NCBI GenBank assembly: GCA_000179315.1
Contig: ADZZ01000237.1
Span: 1-33,913, forward strand
From: a delta proteobacterium NaphS2
Lineage (GTDB): Bacteria > Desulfobacterota > DSM-4660 > Desulfatiglandales > Desulfatiglandaceae
Length of the DNA: 33,913 nt
Direction of reading: 5' to 3'
The notes under the pieces were generated by a model, which was not told where the DNA came from, made no database searches, and saw nothing but the letters and a program-made list of their open reading frames with translations. Shown piece after piece: positions 14,559 through 22,922 of this stretch; the first letter of the stretch is position 1; each line of letters opens with the position of its first letter. The translations under genes and the position numbers were made by a program.

Positions 14559-15521
14559 GTGAAAAAATATATGATAGTGCCTTTTTCCTTGGAATCTGCT
14601 ACCTTACTCATCCTTTTGGCAGCTTTTGTATCATGCTCATGGGCCGGAGAAGATCCCGGTGCTGCAAGGCGGTATTTTTTTTCCGGCGACGGCAAAATCA
14701 CATTGTATAGTGAAAAAAATCATAAAACCTTTTCAGGCACCTACCGCAATGGACTTGGAAGCTATGATAAAAAGGCGCTCAATGAAATCTGCCGCGTATT
14801 CGACGCTCCCCGTGACCCTTCGCAAACGGGGCTTTCCCTGAGACTTATCGAATTTATCGATTATCTGGAGGACCATCTAAACAGAGGTGCAAAAATCACT
14901 ATCATCTCCGGCTATCGCAGGCCGGAATACAATACCAAACTTCGGGAGAAAGGGAAACTGGCAGCCAAGGCCAGCCTCCACCAGTACGGTATGGCGGCGG
15001 ATCTCAAAATCCAAGGCGTAAAGGCTGAAGCGCTGTGGCACTATGTCAGGGATCTTGAATTCGGCGGTACGGGGTACTACCATGGGAGTGTGGTTCATAT
15101 TGATGTGGGACCGGCCCGATTTTGGGACGAAACCACATCCGGTGTGGGAACCGGAATTTCCGATGGCAACAAACTCATCGGTATTGTAACCGATTATGAT
15201 ATTTATAGACCGGGCATGACCGTTATGCTGCGGTTTATTCAAATGACGGCTTTTCCCATTCGTGTCGCTTCGGAATTTTCCTTGATCCGTCAAAACCGTG
15301 GAGATGAAATGGCAACATCCCGGAATTTTATACCTGTTTTCAGCATGGCCCAAAAGGATCGTTGCCTCGAATTCAGGCGTATCGATGAAATGAACGCCAT
15401 CAAATGGAAGCTGCCCAAGGACTTGAACCCCGGCCGCTATAGGATACAGGCCCGTTTTTGCGATGAAGCGTGGCCGGACATGCCCTCACGGATTCAAACC
15501 CCGGAATTCGAAATCAACTAG
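14559..15521 (+). CDS. DUF882/peptidase M15A family exported protein (YcbK/MepK-like)
   Basis: The 320-residue protein has an N-terminal signal sequence (about 1-29). The central domain (about 70-190) shows the M15A-type pattern: SGYRRPEYN (118-126), SLHQYGMAADL with His141 and Asp148, and VHIDVGP with His180, giving the three zinc ligands of D,D-endopeptidases such as E. coli MepK/YcbK. It probably cuts peptidoglycan crosslinks in the periplasm. The C-terminal about 120 residues form a beta-rich domain not usual in YcbK. Cys26 might be a lipidation site, but the Phe-Val-Ser before it is a poor lipobox. The start is GTG with CGGAGGA five bases upstream; no good ATG lies near. Confidence 0.85.
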   Translation: MKKYMIVPFSLESATLLILLAAFVSCSWAGEDPGAARRYFFSGDGKITLYSEKNHKTFSGTYRNGLGSYDKKALNEICRVFDAPRDPSQTGLSLRLIEFIDYLEDHLNRGAKITIISGYRRPEYNTKLREKGKLAAKASLHQYGMAADLKIQGVKAEALWHYVRDLEFGGTGYYHGSVVHIDVGPARFWDETTSGVGTGISDGNKLIGIVTDYDIYRPGMTVMLRFIQMTAFPIRVASEFSLIRQNRGDEMATSRNFIPVFSMAQKDRCLEFRRIDEMNAIKWKLPKDLNPGRYRIQARFCDEAWPDMPSRIQTPEFEIN

Positions 15522-15602
15522 ACATTCTGTATCGAAAAAGTAGCACCATGTGTTATTTGATAGTGTACCAAATCAAGCCATACATCATTTTTCGGGACTG
15601 AG

Positions 15603-16301
15603 ATGCTGGGAACTTTCGTTAATACGTTTGCCATCATTGTGGGGAGTCTCATCGGCCTTGCATTCAGCCGGTTCATCCCCACGAAAATAACCCATACGTT
15701 GATCCATGGAGTTGCTTTTGCCGTCATGCTGATCGGTCTCAAAATGGCTTGGAAAGAGAATAATTTCATTATCCTCATCTGCAGCCTGGCCTTTGGCGGC
15801 GTCATAGGGGAACTCATCAGGATCGAGGATCGGGTAAACGGTTTGGGGAAATGGTTGTCGGCGAGATTCTCAAAGCCCGGGAGTAGCATGTCAAAGGGTT
15901 TTGTTGCCACCACCCTGCTTTATTGCGTGGGATCCATGGCCCTCGTGGGTTCATTGGAAAGCGGTCTGACCGGCAACCACGATATCCTGTTCGCCAAGTC
16001 GGTTTTAGACGGACTGGGATCCATCGTTTTCTCCGCATCGTTGGGCGTAGGCGTTCTCTTTTCCGCGGTCTCGGTGTTTTTCTATCAGGGATGTATCACC
16101 ATGGGTGCGTCCTTTTTGAAGCCGTTTTTGACCGATCCGGTGATATCCCAGATGTCCGCTGTGGGCGGCTTGTTGATCATGGCCATGGGCTTCAATATGC
16201 TGGACGTGGTAAAAATAAAGGTGGCCAATCTGCTTCCCGCCATGTTCCTCCCCCTGGTCTATTTCATGCTGCTTCAGCTGTTTCGATCAAGCCTCTCTTA
16301 A
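15603..16301 (+). CDS. DUF554 family membrane protein
   Basis: The 232-residue protein is strongly hydrophobic with about seven membrane segments. Its opening (MLGTFVNTFAIIVGSLIG), the GGVIGELIRIEDRVNGLG loop, the FVATTLLYCVGSMALVGSLE segment and the ending GGLLIMAMGFNML are diagnostic of DUF554 (YdfK/YqgA-like). The molecular function of the family is not known; a small-solute transporter is supposed. ATG 15603 follows 81 bases after the DUF882 gene, and the ribosome site is weak (GGGACTGAG). Start and length agree with the family. Confidence 0.9.
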   Translation: MLGTFVNTFAIIVGSLIGLAFSRFIPTKITHTLIHGVAFAVMLIGLKMAWKENNFIILICSLAFGGVIGELIRIEDRVNGLGKWLSARFSKPGSSMSKGFVATTLLYCVGSMALVGSLESGLTGNHDILFAKSVLDGLGSIVFSASLGVGVLFSAVSVFFYQGCITMGASFLKPFLTDPVISQMSAVGGLLIMAMGFNMLDVVKIKVANLLPAMFLPLVYFMLLQLFRSSLS

Positions 16302-16320
16302 GACCACTGGTTCGAATTTC

Positions 16321-16542
16321 TCACATATTGGCCTTGAGAATGTTCACCACATCTTGTGCTGTCACTTGCCGGGGGTTGTTGCTGATGAGCTGGCCGGCAC
16401 TCATGGCTGCTTTTGCGATTTCATGGAAATGTTTTTCTTGGGTGCCGCAATCGGCCAGTCTGAAGCTGATACTTGCTTCCAATGGAAAGTGCCATGGCAG
16501 GGTCCAAAGCGTCCATCATACTGTCAATCCCATCCGGATTCC
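16321..16542 (-). pseudogene. Remnant of the C-terminus of an iron-containing alcohol dehydrogenase
   Basis: On the minus strand the last about 55 codons to a TGA at 16323-16321 read SFRLADCGTQEKHF..IAKAAM..GQLISNNPRQVTAQDV..ILKANM, the pattern of the C-terminal helix bundle of Fe-ADH proteins. The frame is cut upstream by a stop at 16518-16516, and similar-looking coding sequence (DSMMDALDPAMAL) continues in another frame at about 16465-16545. No N-terminal domains or metal ligands are present. The remnant lies just downstream of the response regulator gene. Confidence 0.6.
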
Positions 16543-17046
16543 TCAGATTCCGGGGAGACGCTTGAGCCTCTCTTCCCAGAATTCTTTTTCCTGCTCTCGC
16601 CAGTCGGTGCCGTGAAATCGCTTGTCATAGAATCCACCCAGCCTATCAAACCACTTGCGCCACGGATTTTTCTTCTTATCCCCGGCCTCGATGACATCCG
16701 CTACAAAAAGATGAATGTTTTTCATCTTCTCTTTGGGGGCAAAATAGGCCGCCCCTTCCTCCGCGGATCGTTTGAGGCTTTCCTCCGTAAGGGCGTGGGC
16801 CGTCAGCATAAGGGCGGGAATTTTCTGCTTTCTCGCAATCTCCAGAAGCTCAAAGCCTTTCACCCCCATAATGTCCAGGATCGCCACATCGTATTCCTCG
16901 TTTTCGAGTCTCTCCTTCCCTTCCTCGAAGGAGGAAGCCGTGTCGATCTTGCATATATCCAATAGCTCGATCAGCTCTTCCAGCACATCCTCCTCGTCAT
17001 CCACAATGAGTATTTTTCTACCCGCTATAAGTTTCTCTGCGTCCAT
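16543..17046 (-). CDS. Single-domain response regulator
   Basis: The 167-residue protein has a receiver domain (about 10-125) with DD at 16-17, the phosphorylated Asp58 in AILDIMG, the Thr82-like switch in LMLTAHA and Lys in FAPKEK. The C-terminal about 45 residues are basic and aromatic (WRKWFDRLGGFYDKRF) and are not a known DNA-binding domain, so it probably works by protein contact. ATG 17046 has GAGGAG about 11 bases upstream. It lies 143 bases after the PAS histidine kinase gene on the same strand, so the two are a likely signalling pair. Confidence 0.9.
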   Translation of the reverse strand: MDAEKLIAGRKILIVDDEEDVLEELIELLDICKIDTASSFEEGKERLENEEYDVAILDIMGVKGFELLEIARKQKIPALMLTAHALTEESLKRSAEEGAAYFAPKEKMKNIHLFVADVIEAGDKKKNPWRKWFDRLGGFYDKRFHGTDWREQEKEFWEERLKRLPGI

Positions 17047-17189
17047 TTTCTATTTCTCCTCTTTGCTATATTTACCGGTGAGCATAGAGAAAAATCTGCT
17101 TGTGGGTCAAGCGAAAAAGGAGCGCCGCAGGTTTGGTATTGGTCTTGAAGGAAGCCGGCGCAGGTTGAACGGCGGCTTTCACTGAAATT

Positions 17190-18305
17190 CTATGTTCCAG
17201 CCCGAAGATTTGAGGGCAGCGAAACAATGACATGGGTTCCTTCAGACTCGGATGTGGTGAAGCGGATATTTCCCCGGTGCGTGGCGGCGATCAGCGAAGC
17301 GTTGTAAGTGCCCAGGCCCATGCCGCCTTTTTTGCCGCTGGTGGTGTAGGCTTCAAAAAAATGATCCCGAATCTCTTTAGGAATTTCGGCGCGATTGTGA
17401 ATATCAATGACATGCATTTCCCGGTCATCCACTTGATTTGTATTAAGGCCGATTTCAATGGGTGCACCCTCCGGTGAGGCTTCTATGGCATTTTTCAGGA
17501 GATTTGCCAGCATCATCTCCAGCAGGTCTTCATCGCCGTTTACGATTCCGGGCGTTTCGTTTTTCGATGGTTTGGAGATAGCGATCCGGATGGTGATTTT
17601 CCTTTTTAACGTCAGGGGTTCCAGTTGGTTTTTAATCCTGTTCAAAATATCCACAAGGTTGACCGGTTGTGGGTTGACCTCGTAGGTTCCTTGCTCCATT
17701 TGAAACAAGTCGCGGCTTCTATCCAGAATTTTCAGGGTTTGTTCGCCTGATTCCTGGATCAGCCGCGCCGCCTTTCTTTGTCTTTCGGACAAATTCTTGC
17801 CTTTGAGCAAACGCCTGGCCAGCCCGGTGATACCGATGAGGGGTGATTTGAGATCGTGACGCATCATCCGTTGCACATCTTCACGAATTTGCTCGATCTG
17901 TCGCCGATCGGTGATGTCTCGGATGATCGCTCCAAAATAGATGCCGACGTCGCTCTCCCAGTAAGAGAGCGTCAGTTCGATGGGAAACTCCGTCTGGTCT
18001 TTGCGAAGGGCCATCATTTCCAGCTTTGTGCCGATGATATGTTTTTCCCGGGTTTTCAGGAAACGATTAACCCCTTTTGTGTGCGCTTTTCTGTAACGCT
18101 CGGGGATGATGATGGTCAAGGACCGTCCCAGAACCTCTTCTGCACCATAACCGAAAATCGTTTCCGCGCCTTTATTCCATGTGAGGATTTTGTCCTGAGC
18201 GCTGGCGGTGATAATGGCATCGATGGATGTTTCGGTAACCGCACGGTACCGATCTTCACTCTCTTTAAGGTCGCGGAGTAGCTGTTCCTTGTTTCTGGTA
18301 TTCAT
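17190..18305 (-). CDS. PAS-domain sensor histidine kinase
   Basis: The 371-residue soluble kinase has no membrane segment. A PAS domain with PAC tail spans about 15-135 (IDAIITA..DKILTWNKGAETIFGY). The dimerisation/phosphoacceptor domain has MMRHDLKSPLIGITG with His150. The ATPase domain spans about 250-365, with the N box NLLKNAIEAS (Asn272) and G2 GGMGLGTYNA. The G1 box is altered: the usual DxGxGIP reads DIHNRAEIP (301-309). It would sense a cytoplasmic signal, perhaps redox or a small ligand, via PAS. The response regulator gene directly downstream is the likely partner. The ribosome site before ATG 18305 is weak. Confidence 0.92.
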   Translation of the reverse strand: MNTRNKEQLLRDLKESEDRYRAVTETSIDAIITASAQDKILTWNKGAETIFGYGAEEVLGRSLTIIIPERYRKAHTKGVNRFLKTREKHIIGTKLEMMALRKDQTEFPIELTLSYWESDVGIYFGAIIRDITDRRQIEQIREDVQRMMRHDLKSPLIGITGLARRLLKGKNLSERQRKAARLIQESGEQTLKILDRSRDLFQMEQGTYEVNPQPVNLVDILNRIKNQLEPLTLKRKITIRIAISKPSKNETPGIVNGDEDLLEMMLANLLKNAIEASPEGAPIEIGLNTNQVDDREMHVIDIHNRAEIPKEIRDHFFEAYTTSGKKGGMGLGTYNASLIAATHRGNIRFTTSESEGTHVIVSLPSNLRAGT

Positions 18306-18516
18306 TAACTGCAGTCCCTTTTTCTGCTGATTGTCTGCCTGAGATTACAATCTTATGAAACCAAAAGCAAACGGTTCCGCAAAATAGCGGTCTGGGTAAC
18401 TGTTTTTTTTGAAACCTGCTTTGGCGTTCGATGAGCAAAAAATACATGGAAGACCCCATTACAAATAACGGGTCGGTGGTTTAATATTTCAAAATGAAAG
18501 AAAGGAGGAACACAAA

Positions 18517-18978
18517 ATGAAACTGATCAGCAAGGTTTTCCTTTATGGTGGTGATATCCCTTCCAAATATACCTGCGACGGCGAAAACATCAATCCACCT
18601 TTGGTGATATCGGAAGTGCCGGAAGAGACTGTGAGCCTGGTTCTTTTGATGGACGACCCGGACGTTCCAACCCATTTGCGGGAGGACGGAATGTGGGACC
18701 ACTGGGTGGTGTTTAACATGCCTCCCGGCACCTCGGAGATTGCGGAAGGCCGGGAGCCGGAGGGAACACCCGGCATCGGTACGGGGGGTAACACATCCTA
18801 TTACGGACCCTGTCCGCCGGACCGGGAACACCGGTATTTCTTTAAGCTTTACGCATTGGATCAACTGCTCGATTTGCCGGAGAAATCAGACAAACTGGCG
18901 GTTCAAAAGGGAATGACAGGGCACGTGCTGGATCAGGCAGTGCTGATGGGTAAGTACGAACGCAAAAGAGGGCGTTGA
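18517..18978 (+). CDS. YbhB/YbcL-type Raf kinase inhibitor-like protein (PEBP family)
   Basis: The 153-residue cytoplasmic protein matches bacterial PEBP proteins from end to end. The ligand pocket motifs are visible: LVLLMDDPDVP (about 45-55), DHWVVFNMPPGT, and YYGPCPPDREHRYFFKLYAL (about 94-113). A strong AGGAGG site precedes ATG 18517 (AAAGGAGGAACACAAA). Bacterial members are of unsettled function; binding of anionic ligands or lipids is likely. It heads a three-gene operon with a coiled-coil protein starting directly after its stop, and a shortened STAS-like protein. Confidence 0.93.
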   Translation: MKLISKVFLYGGDIPSKYTCDGENINPPLVISEVPEETVSLVLLMDDPDVPTHLREDGMWDHWVVFNMPPGTSEIAEGREPEGTPGIGTGGNTSYYGPCPPDREHRYFFKLYALDQLLDLPEKSDKLAVQKGMTGHVLDQAVLMGKYERKRGR

Positions 18979-19314
18979 ATGCCTGAAAAAAGCCATGATC
19001 ATTTAAAAGAACTGAAGCGCCGGCTCGATGAATGGAACAATGTGCTGAATCAGCTTGAGGCTGAAGCAGGAAGAGCGCAGGCCGAAGAGCGGAATCGCTA
19101 TGAGACGATAATCAAGGCCCTTCGTGAAAAAGAACGGGCGGTAAAGGAAACGTTGGAAAAGATTTTCGAGGACAAAGACGATACGTGGGACCAAATGAAA
19201 CAGGGTATGACATCCGCCTGGTCTTCGTTCAAAGGCAGTCTGAAAGAAGCAAAATCAGAATTCGAGCAAGGACTTAGGGAAGGGATGGAAGAAAAATCCG
19301 GAAAGGATGAATAG
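18979..19314 (+). CDS. Coiled-coil protein of unknown function
   Basis: The 111-residue, highly charged protein (E/K/R/Q-rich) is predicted to be helical over residues 5-70, with a heptad-like run (LKELKRRLDEWNNVLNQLEA). A second part (about 72-103) with TSAWSSFKGSLKEAKSEF recalls the sHSP/apolipoprotein-like helices of stress proteins. ATG 18979 directly follows the stop of the PEBP gene (TGAATG), so translation is likely coupled. No family is recognised. Confidence 0.8.
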   Translation: MPEKSHDHLKELKRRLDEWNNVLNQLEAEAGRAQAEERNRYETIIKALREKERAVKETLEKIFEDKDDTWDQMKQGMTSAWSSFKGSLKEAKSEFEQGLREGMEEKSGKDE

Positions 19315-19317
19315 GCC

Positions 19318-19512
19318 ATGACCAGTGGTTTTAATGAAATTGAACTGGAAGAAAACGGCGTTAAAATCGTTATCCTCGTTTTCAGGGAAAAGCTCACAAA
19401 AGAGGACTACGAACTCTTTGTCCCCCTTACCGGCGCAACTGTCCGATATTTTGACAGCCATGAAAAAGAGGCGGCGAAGGAATGGTTAAAGGAGGGGGCA
19501 GCGAAACAATGA
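19318..19512 (+). CDS. Shortened STAS/SpoIIAA-like protein
   Basis: The 64-residue protein looks like the two ends of a SpoIIAA-like STAS protein with the middle removed: KLTKEDYELFVPL (about 25-37) resembles the first helix region, and RYFDSHEKEAAKEWLKEG (about 43-60) the last helix. Full-length family members are about 115-130 residues, so about 60 are missing. ATG 19318 follows the coiled-coil gene stop after three bases and has a plausible start. It may be a functional minimal protein or a decaying gene. Its stop lies 23 bases from the end of the convergent antiporter gene. Confidence 0.7.
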   Translation: MTSGFNEIELEENGVKIVILVFREKLTKEDYELFVPLTGATVRYFDSHEKEAAKEWLKEGAAKQ

Positions 19513-19535
19513 AACTTGAAAGCAAATGAGTCCTC

Positions 19536-21659
19536 TTATCCGTGGATAATGAGCATCGGTTTCCGACAGTTCTGGGCCACGTCTTCAGCCAGGGAACCGA
19601 AGAAGATTCGCCTCAGTCCGTGCATCTGCGATGCAGCCATTACCGTCACATCATGATCGTGCGCTTCTTGCACAATGGCCTCCACCCGCGCTTCGGTGGC
19701 AATGGCCCTGCAGCGCACATGGGGTATCAGGTGTTCCTTTTGCACCCAGTCTACAAGTAGTTCCTCGGCTTCCTTGATCTCCTCATGAAGGGCATCCGAC
19801 TGGACCATGGCCAGAAGCGTAATGATATGTTTACCGGCGCCGCAAAGGGCACGGATGACGTGGCCCAGCAGTTTGAGATTTTTAAGATCGACCACCGGCA
19901 CCAGAATCCGTTCCGTATGAAGGACACCGCAGAGACGCACCATGATCACCTGACAGGGGGCGTCTTTTGCAACGGCATCCACGATGCGGTTGAATTCATG
20001 GGAGGTTGATTTGTGCGGGTGTCCCAGGACAATTGCCCAGGTTTTTTGTGAATTGGCTGCCGATAGGATCCCTTTGGCGACATTTTCGTGGGTAATTACC
20101 TTTACATCTGCACTGTAGCCCAGAGATTCAACTTCACAAGCAACCTTTTGCGTCAGTTCCCTGGTTTTTGATTGCATTGCTTCAGCCTCGGTTTCATTTT
20201 GTGGCGACAACACGTGAACCGCCGTGGGTGTGCCACAATAATAATGGGCCAGAAGTGTTGTGAATCTGGCCAGAGACGGCCCTGTTTTCGTATGCGAAAG
20301 CCCGAAAATCACCTGTCCATACGAATTTTCCGCCGGTTCGAGGGGTGTCCAGTTCCAGGGAATCAGTTCAATACGATTCATTTCAACCGGGCGGAACCCC
20401 TTCGGTAAAATGGCTGGGCCTGAAGGCCTGACCACGCCGCAGCCAACAGATGCTTCACCGGCCTTTTCAACGGCAATTCGGGCGCAGACAGGCCCTGTGA
20501 GTTCGCTGAGCACCACGCTGCCCAGGACAACGGGGATGATGATGGATGCGTATGAACCGAGGACGGCGTCGCCGCGAATGAGGAAAATCAGGCCGATTGC
20601 CACACCGGCCTGAGGAATCAGGGCAAGCCCCAGGTACCGCACAACCTTTTCCGGAGCGGCCGCCAGCCGGCCTCCGAAGCTACAGCCGGCCAACTTTCCC
20701 AGTGCCCGCAATAGAAAATAGACCAGCCCCACCCAGCCGGCAATGATGAGCGCCGAGAGATCCAGATGTGCGCCGGCAAGGGTGAAAAATAGGACATAGA
20801 TGGGGGGTTCAAAGCGGTTGATGACCCGGAAAAGCCGAACATCGCGACGGTCGCGGTTGACGATGGTGAAACCAACGGCCATTCCGGCCAGAAGGGGCGA
20901 AAAATGGGCCAGCCTTGCCGTTTCCCCGCAGAGGAGCAGAAGGGAGAGGCCGACGGTCAGTACTTCGTCCAGCCGATTCAGCCGGTGTATGACAAAATCA
21001 ATGATCAGTCCCGTGATGATGCCCAGCATCAGAGATGCGACGATTTCCGTCATGCTCGATATAATGGCAACCGCCATGGACCCACCGCCCGCACCGACAA
21101 TCTGGCGCGCGGCGGACATTGCAATGCCGAAAAATATGATGGCGAGCCCATCGTCCACTGCCACAATGGCCATGAGGGTGGTGGTCAGGGGACCCGCGGC
21201 TTTCATTTCCCGCATGACGTGGAGGGTGGCGGCGGGAGCGGTTGCCACCGATACCGCACCAAAAAGCAATGCCAGTACTGCGTAATCCTGAAGCGTCCGG
21301 CCGCTTTCGCCAACCCCCGATACCCGGGCGACAAAGAAAGTGCCCAGCATTACAAACAAAAATGCTCCGGAAGTTTCGCTGATACCGATGAGCCCGACAC
21401 TTTTCAAAGACCTTTTCAACCGGCTGATTTCAAGGTGTTCACCAATCCCAAAAGCAATCAGCATCAGTGCGATTTGGGTGAAATGGCCAAGTTTTTCGGT
21501 AATGGTCTCTTCAGATACGAGATTCAGTGCGGAAGGTCCCAGGAGGACACCTGCCAAAATATAGCCGGTGACCGAAGGGAGTCGAACCAGCTGACCCAGT
21601 TTGGCAATAAAAAAGCCCGCGCCGAGAATAATGGCCAGGGCGAAGGTTACGTCATACAT
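19536..21659 (-). CDS. CPA2-type cation/proton antiporter with two C-terminal Usp-like domains
   Basis: Residues about 1-410 form the membrane part (about twelve helices) with the start RLPSVTGYILAGVLLGPSAL and the core motif AVDDGLAIIF (Asp169-Asp170). A two-Asp core is usual for electrogenic Na+/H+ exchangers, in contrast to the QD of KefB/KefC. Residues about 430-575 and 575-707 are two alpha/beta domains of universal stress protein type (ILVPVVDLKN..., then VMAASQMHGLRR...GSLAEDVAQNCRKPMLIIHG). These soluble domains probably bind nucleotide and control transport (inference). A stand-alone Usp gene lies 133 bases upstream on the same strand. The ATG at 21659 has only a weak ribosome site. 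Confidence 0.9.
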   Translation of the reverse strand: MYDVTFALAIILGAGFFIAKLGQLVRLPSVTGYILAGVLLGPSALNLVSEETITEKLGHFTQIALMLIAFGIGEHLEISRLKRSLKSVGLIGISETSGAFLFVMLGTFFVARVSGVGESGRTLQDYAVLALLFGAVSVATAPAATLHVMREMKAAGPLTTTLMAIVAVDDGLAIIFFGIAMSAARQIVGAGGGSMAVAIISSMTEIVASLMLGIITGLIIDFVIHRLNRLDEVLTVGLSLLLLCGETARLAHFSPLLAGMAVGFTIVNRDRRDVRLFRVINRFEPPIYVLFFTLAGAHLDLSALIIAGWVGLVYFLLRALGKLAGCSFGGRLAAAPEKVVRYLGLALIPQAGVAIGLIFLIRGDAVLGSYASIIIPVVLGSVVLSELTGPVCARIAVEKAGEASVGCGVVRPSGPAILPKGFRPVEMNRIELIPWNWTPLEPAENSYGQVIFGLSHTKTGPSLARFTTLLAHYYCGTPTAVHVLSPQNETEAEAMQSKTRELTQKVACEVESLGYSADVKVITHENVAKGILSAANSQKTWAIVLGHPHKSTSHEFNRIVDAVAKDAPCQVIMVRLCGVLHTERILVPVVDLKNLKLLGHVIRALCGAGKHIITLLAMVQSDALHEEIKEAEELLVDWVQKEHLIPHVRCRAIATEARVEAIVQEAHDHDVTVMAASQMHGLRRIFFGSLAEDVAQNCRKPMLIIHG

Positions 21660-21792
21660 TATTTCTGTACCGGGGACAGTCGTGAAGCCGTTACGCGTAC
21701 GGGCCTACCGTCAATTAAGAAGGGTTGAAAAAGGCGCGAAGGGGAAAAGCAAACTGCACAAGGGGTCGAAGCGACCCCTGCGCAGGAACTGC

Positions 21793-22242
21793 TCATTTTC
21801 CGGGCACGGCGGGAATGGTAACGACAGGGATCGGGGAGTTTTTGACCACCTTTTCCGATACGCTGCCGAAACCAAAACTGCCCCTGCGGCCGTGGGAGGC
21901 CATGATGATCATGTCCACATTTTCCTCGTCCGCCGTGTTGAGGATTTCTTTGGCGGGATCCCCGATGGCGATATGTTTGATAAACAGAGGACAGCCCCGT
22001 AAATACTTTGTGCAGATATCTCCCAGCCGTTTTTCCGCGGTCTCTCTTTCCCATTGGTGGATTTTTTCGATGTGGGTCCGGCCAAATTCTCCATACCACG
22101 GTTCGTGATGCCCCAGCTCTTCAATCACGTAAAGCACATGTACTTCCGTTTGATACTTTTCCCCAAAGGACGTCACGTATTCCAGGGCCTTTTCCGCGTT
22201 GGGCGAAAGGTCCGTCGGCCAGAGTATCTTCTTTACTTCCAT
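21793..22242 (-). CDS. Universal stress protein UspA family
   Basis: The 149-residue protein has the UspA fold: the strand/turn VKKILWPTDLSPNAEKAL at the start, HVLYVIEELGHHEPWY, and the final ATP-binding loop MASHGRRGSFGFGSVSEKV. The loop between the second Gly and the GS pair (SFGF) is two residues shorter than in many ATP-binding Usp proteins, so nucleotide binding is possible but not certain. ATG 22242 is used because GGGGAGG lies eight bases upstream; a further ATG at 22263 would put the ribosome site inside the coding frame. It lies between the peroxiredoxin and the Usp-fused antiporter. Confidence 0.92.
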   Translation of the reverse strand: MEVKKILWPTDLSPNAEKALEYVTSFGEKYQTEVHVLYVIEELGHHEPWYGEFGRTHIEKIHQWERETAEKRLGDICTKYLRGCPLFIKHIAIGDPAKEILNTADEENVDMIIMASHGRRGSFGFGSVSEKVVKNSPIPVVTIPAVPGK

Positions 22243-22344
22243 GTGTACAACCTCCCCGTTCAAAATTCAATTTGTCAAATCTTGACCATCGCCTTCACAC
22301 CGGGGCTTTCCGGAAAAGATTTGCACGCTTGATTCTACGCCTTT

Positions 22345-22866
22345 TCAGGAGATCCCCCGGGCCGCGGCTGCGGACAATGCCGCATGATAATCAGGCTCGT
22401 CGGTCATTTCCTTTACCACTTCAGTGTAAGTTACTTCGCCATTGGCGTCAATGATGAAAACAGCTCTTGCCAACAGTCTTAATTCCTTTATCAGGACACC
22501 AAACGCTTTTCCGAAAGCGGCTTCCTTGTAATCCGACAGAAAGGTGATATTTGTAACATGATGCTCTTTGGCCCATCGTTCCTGAGCGAAAGGAAGATCC
22601 ATGCTGACAAAAATGAGCTTGCCTTTTCCGGGAAGCATTTCGGATTCTTTGCTGAATCTTTTGGTTTCCTTGGAGCAGACCGCGGTATCAAGCGATGGAA
22701 CACTGGCAACGATGAGCACCGTATCTTCTTCACTTTCCAGTGTAACGGACTCAAGTTCACTATTGATGAGGGTAACTTTAGGCGCCGTCATGCAGGGTGT
22801 GATTTCTTCACCCACCAACGTCAAAGGTTTTCCATTGAAAGTTACCCGATCTTTCCATTCTTTCAT
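22345..22866 (-). CDS. tpx: Thiol peroxidase (Tpx-type peroxiredoxin) without the usual resolving Cys
   Basis: The 173-residue protein would reduce hydroperoxides in the cytoplasm. The active-site segment PSLDTAVCSKETKRF matches Tpx, with Asp60, Thr61 and peroxidatic Cys64. The Tpx resolving Cys lies 34 residues further on in E. coli (Cys61/Cys95); here that position is Trp98 (FAQERWAKEH). The only other Cys is Cys25 (EITPCMTAP), where family members usually have no Cys. So it is either a 1-Cys enzyme or uses Cys25 in another way. ATG 22866 has AAGGAGATCGAC directly upstream; an upstream ATG at 22893 was rejected. It lies upstream of the Usp and antiporter genes. Confidence 0.9.
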   Translation of the reverse strand: MKEWKDRVTFNGKPLTLVGEEITPCMTAPKVTLINSELESVTLESEEDTVLIVASVPSLDTAVCSKETKRFSKESEMLPGKGKLIFVSMDLPFAQERWAKEHHVTNITFLSDYKEAAFGKAFGVLIKELRLLARAVFIIDANGEVTYTEVVKEMTDEPDYHAALSAAAARGIS

Positions 22867-22922
22867 GTCGATCTCCTTTTCTCCATATCTCAAGCATCCA
22901 ATCCGTTCTCGCTCTTGCTGAA

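Noticed and set aside
16302-16542. Intact small gene
   Set aside because: The frame is interrupted by a TGA at 16518-16516 and shifts frame, so it is treated as a pseudogene; unlike 9693-9863, the reading frame also changes, so Sec readthrough is not a good explanation.
20904-21728. 274-codon + frame opposite the antiporter
   Set aside because: It is antisense to the CPA2 antiporter and has no domain.
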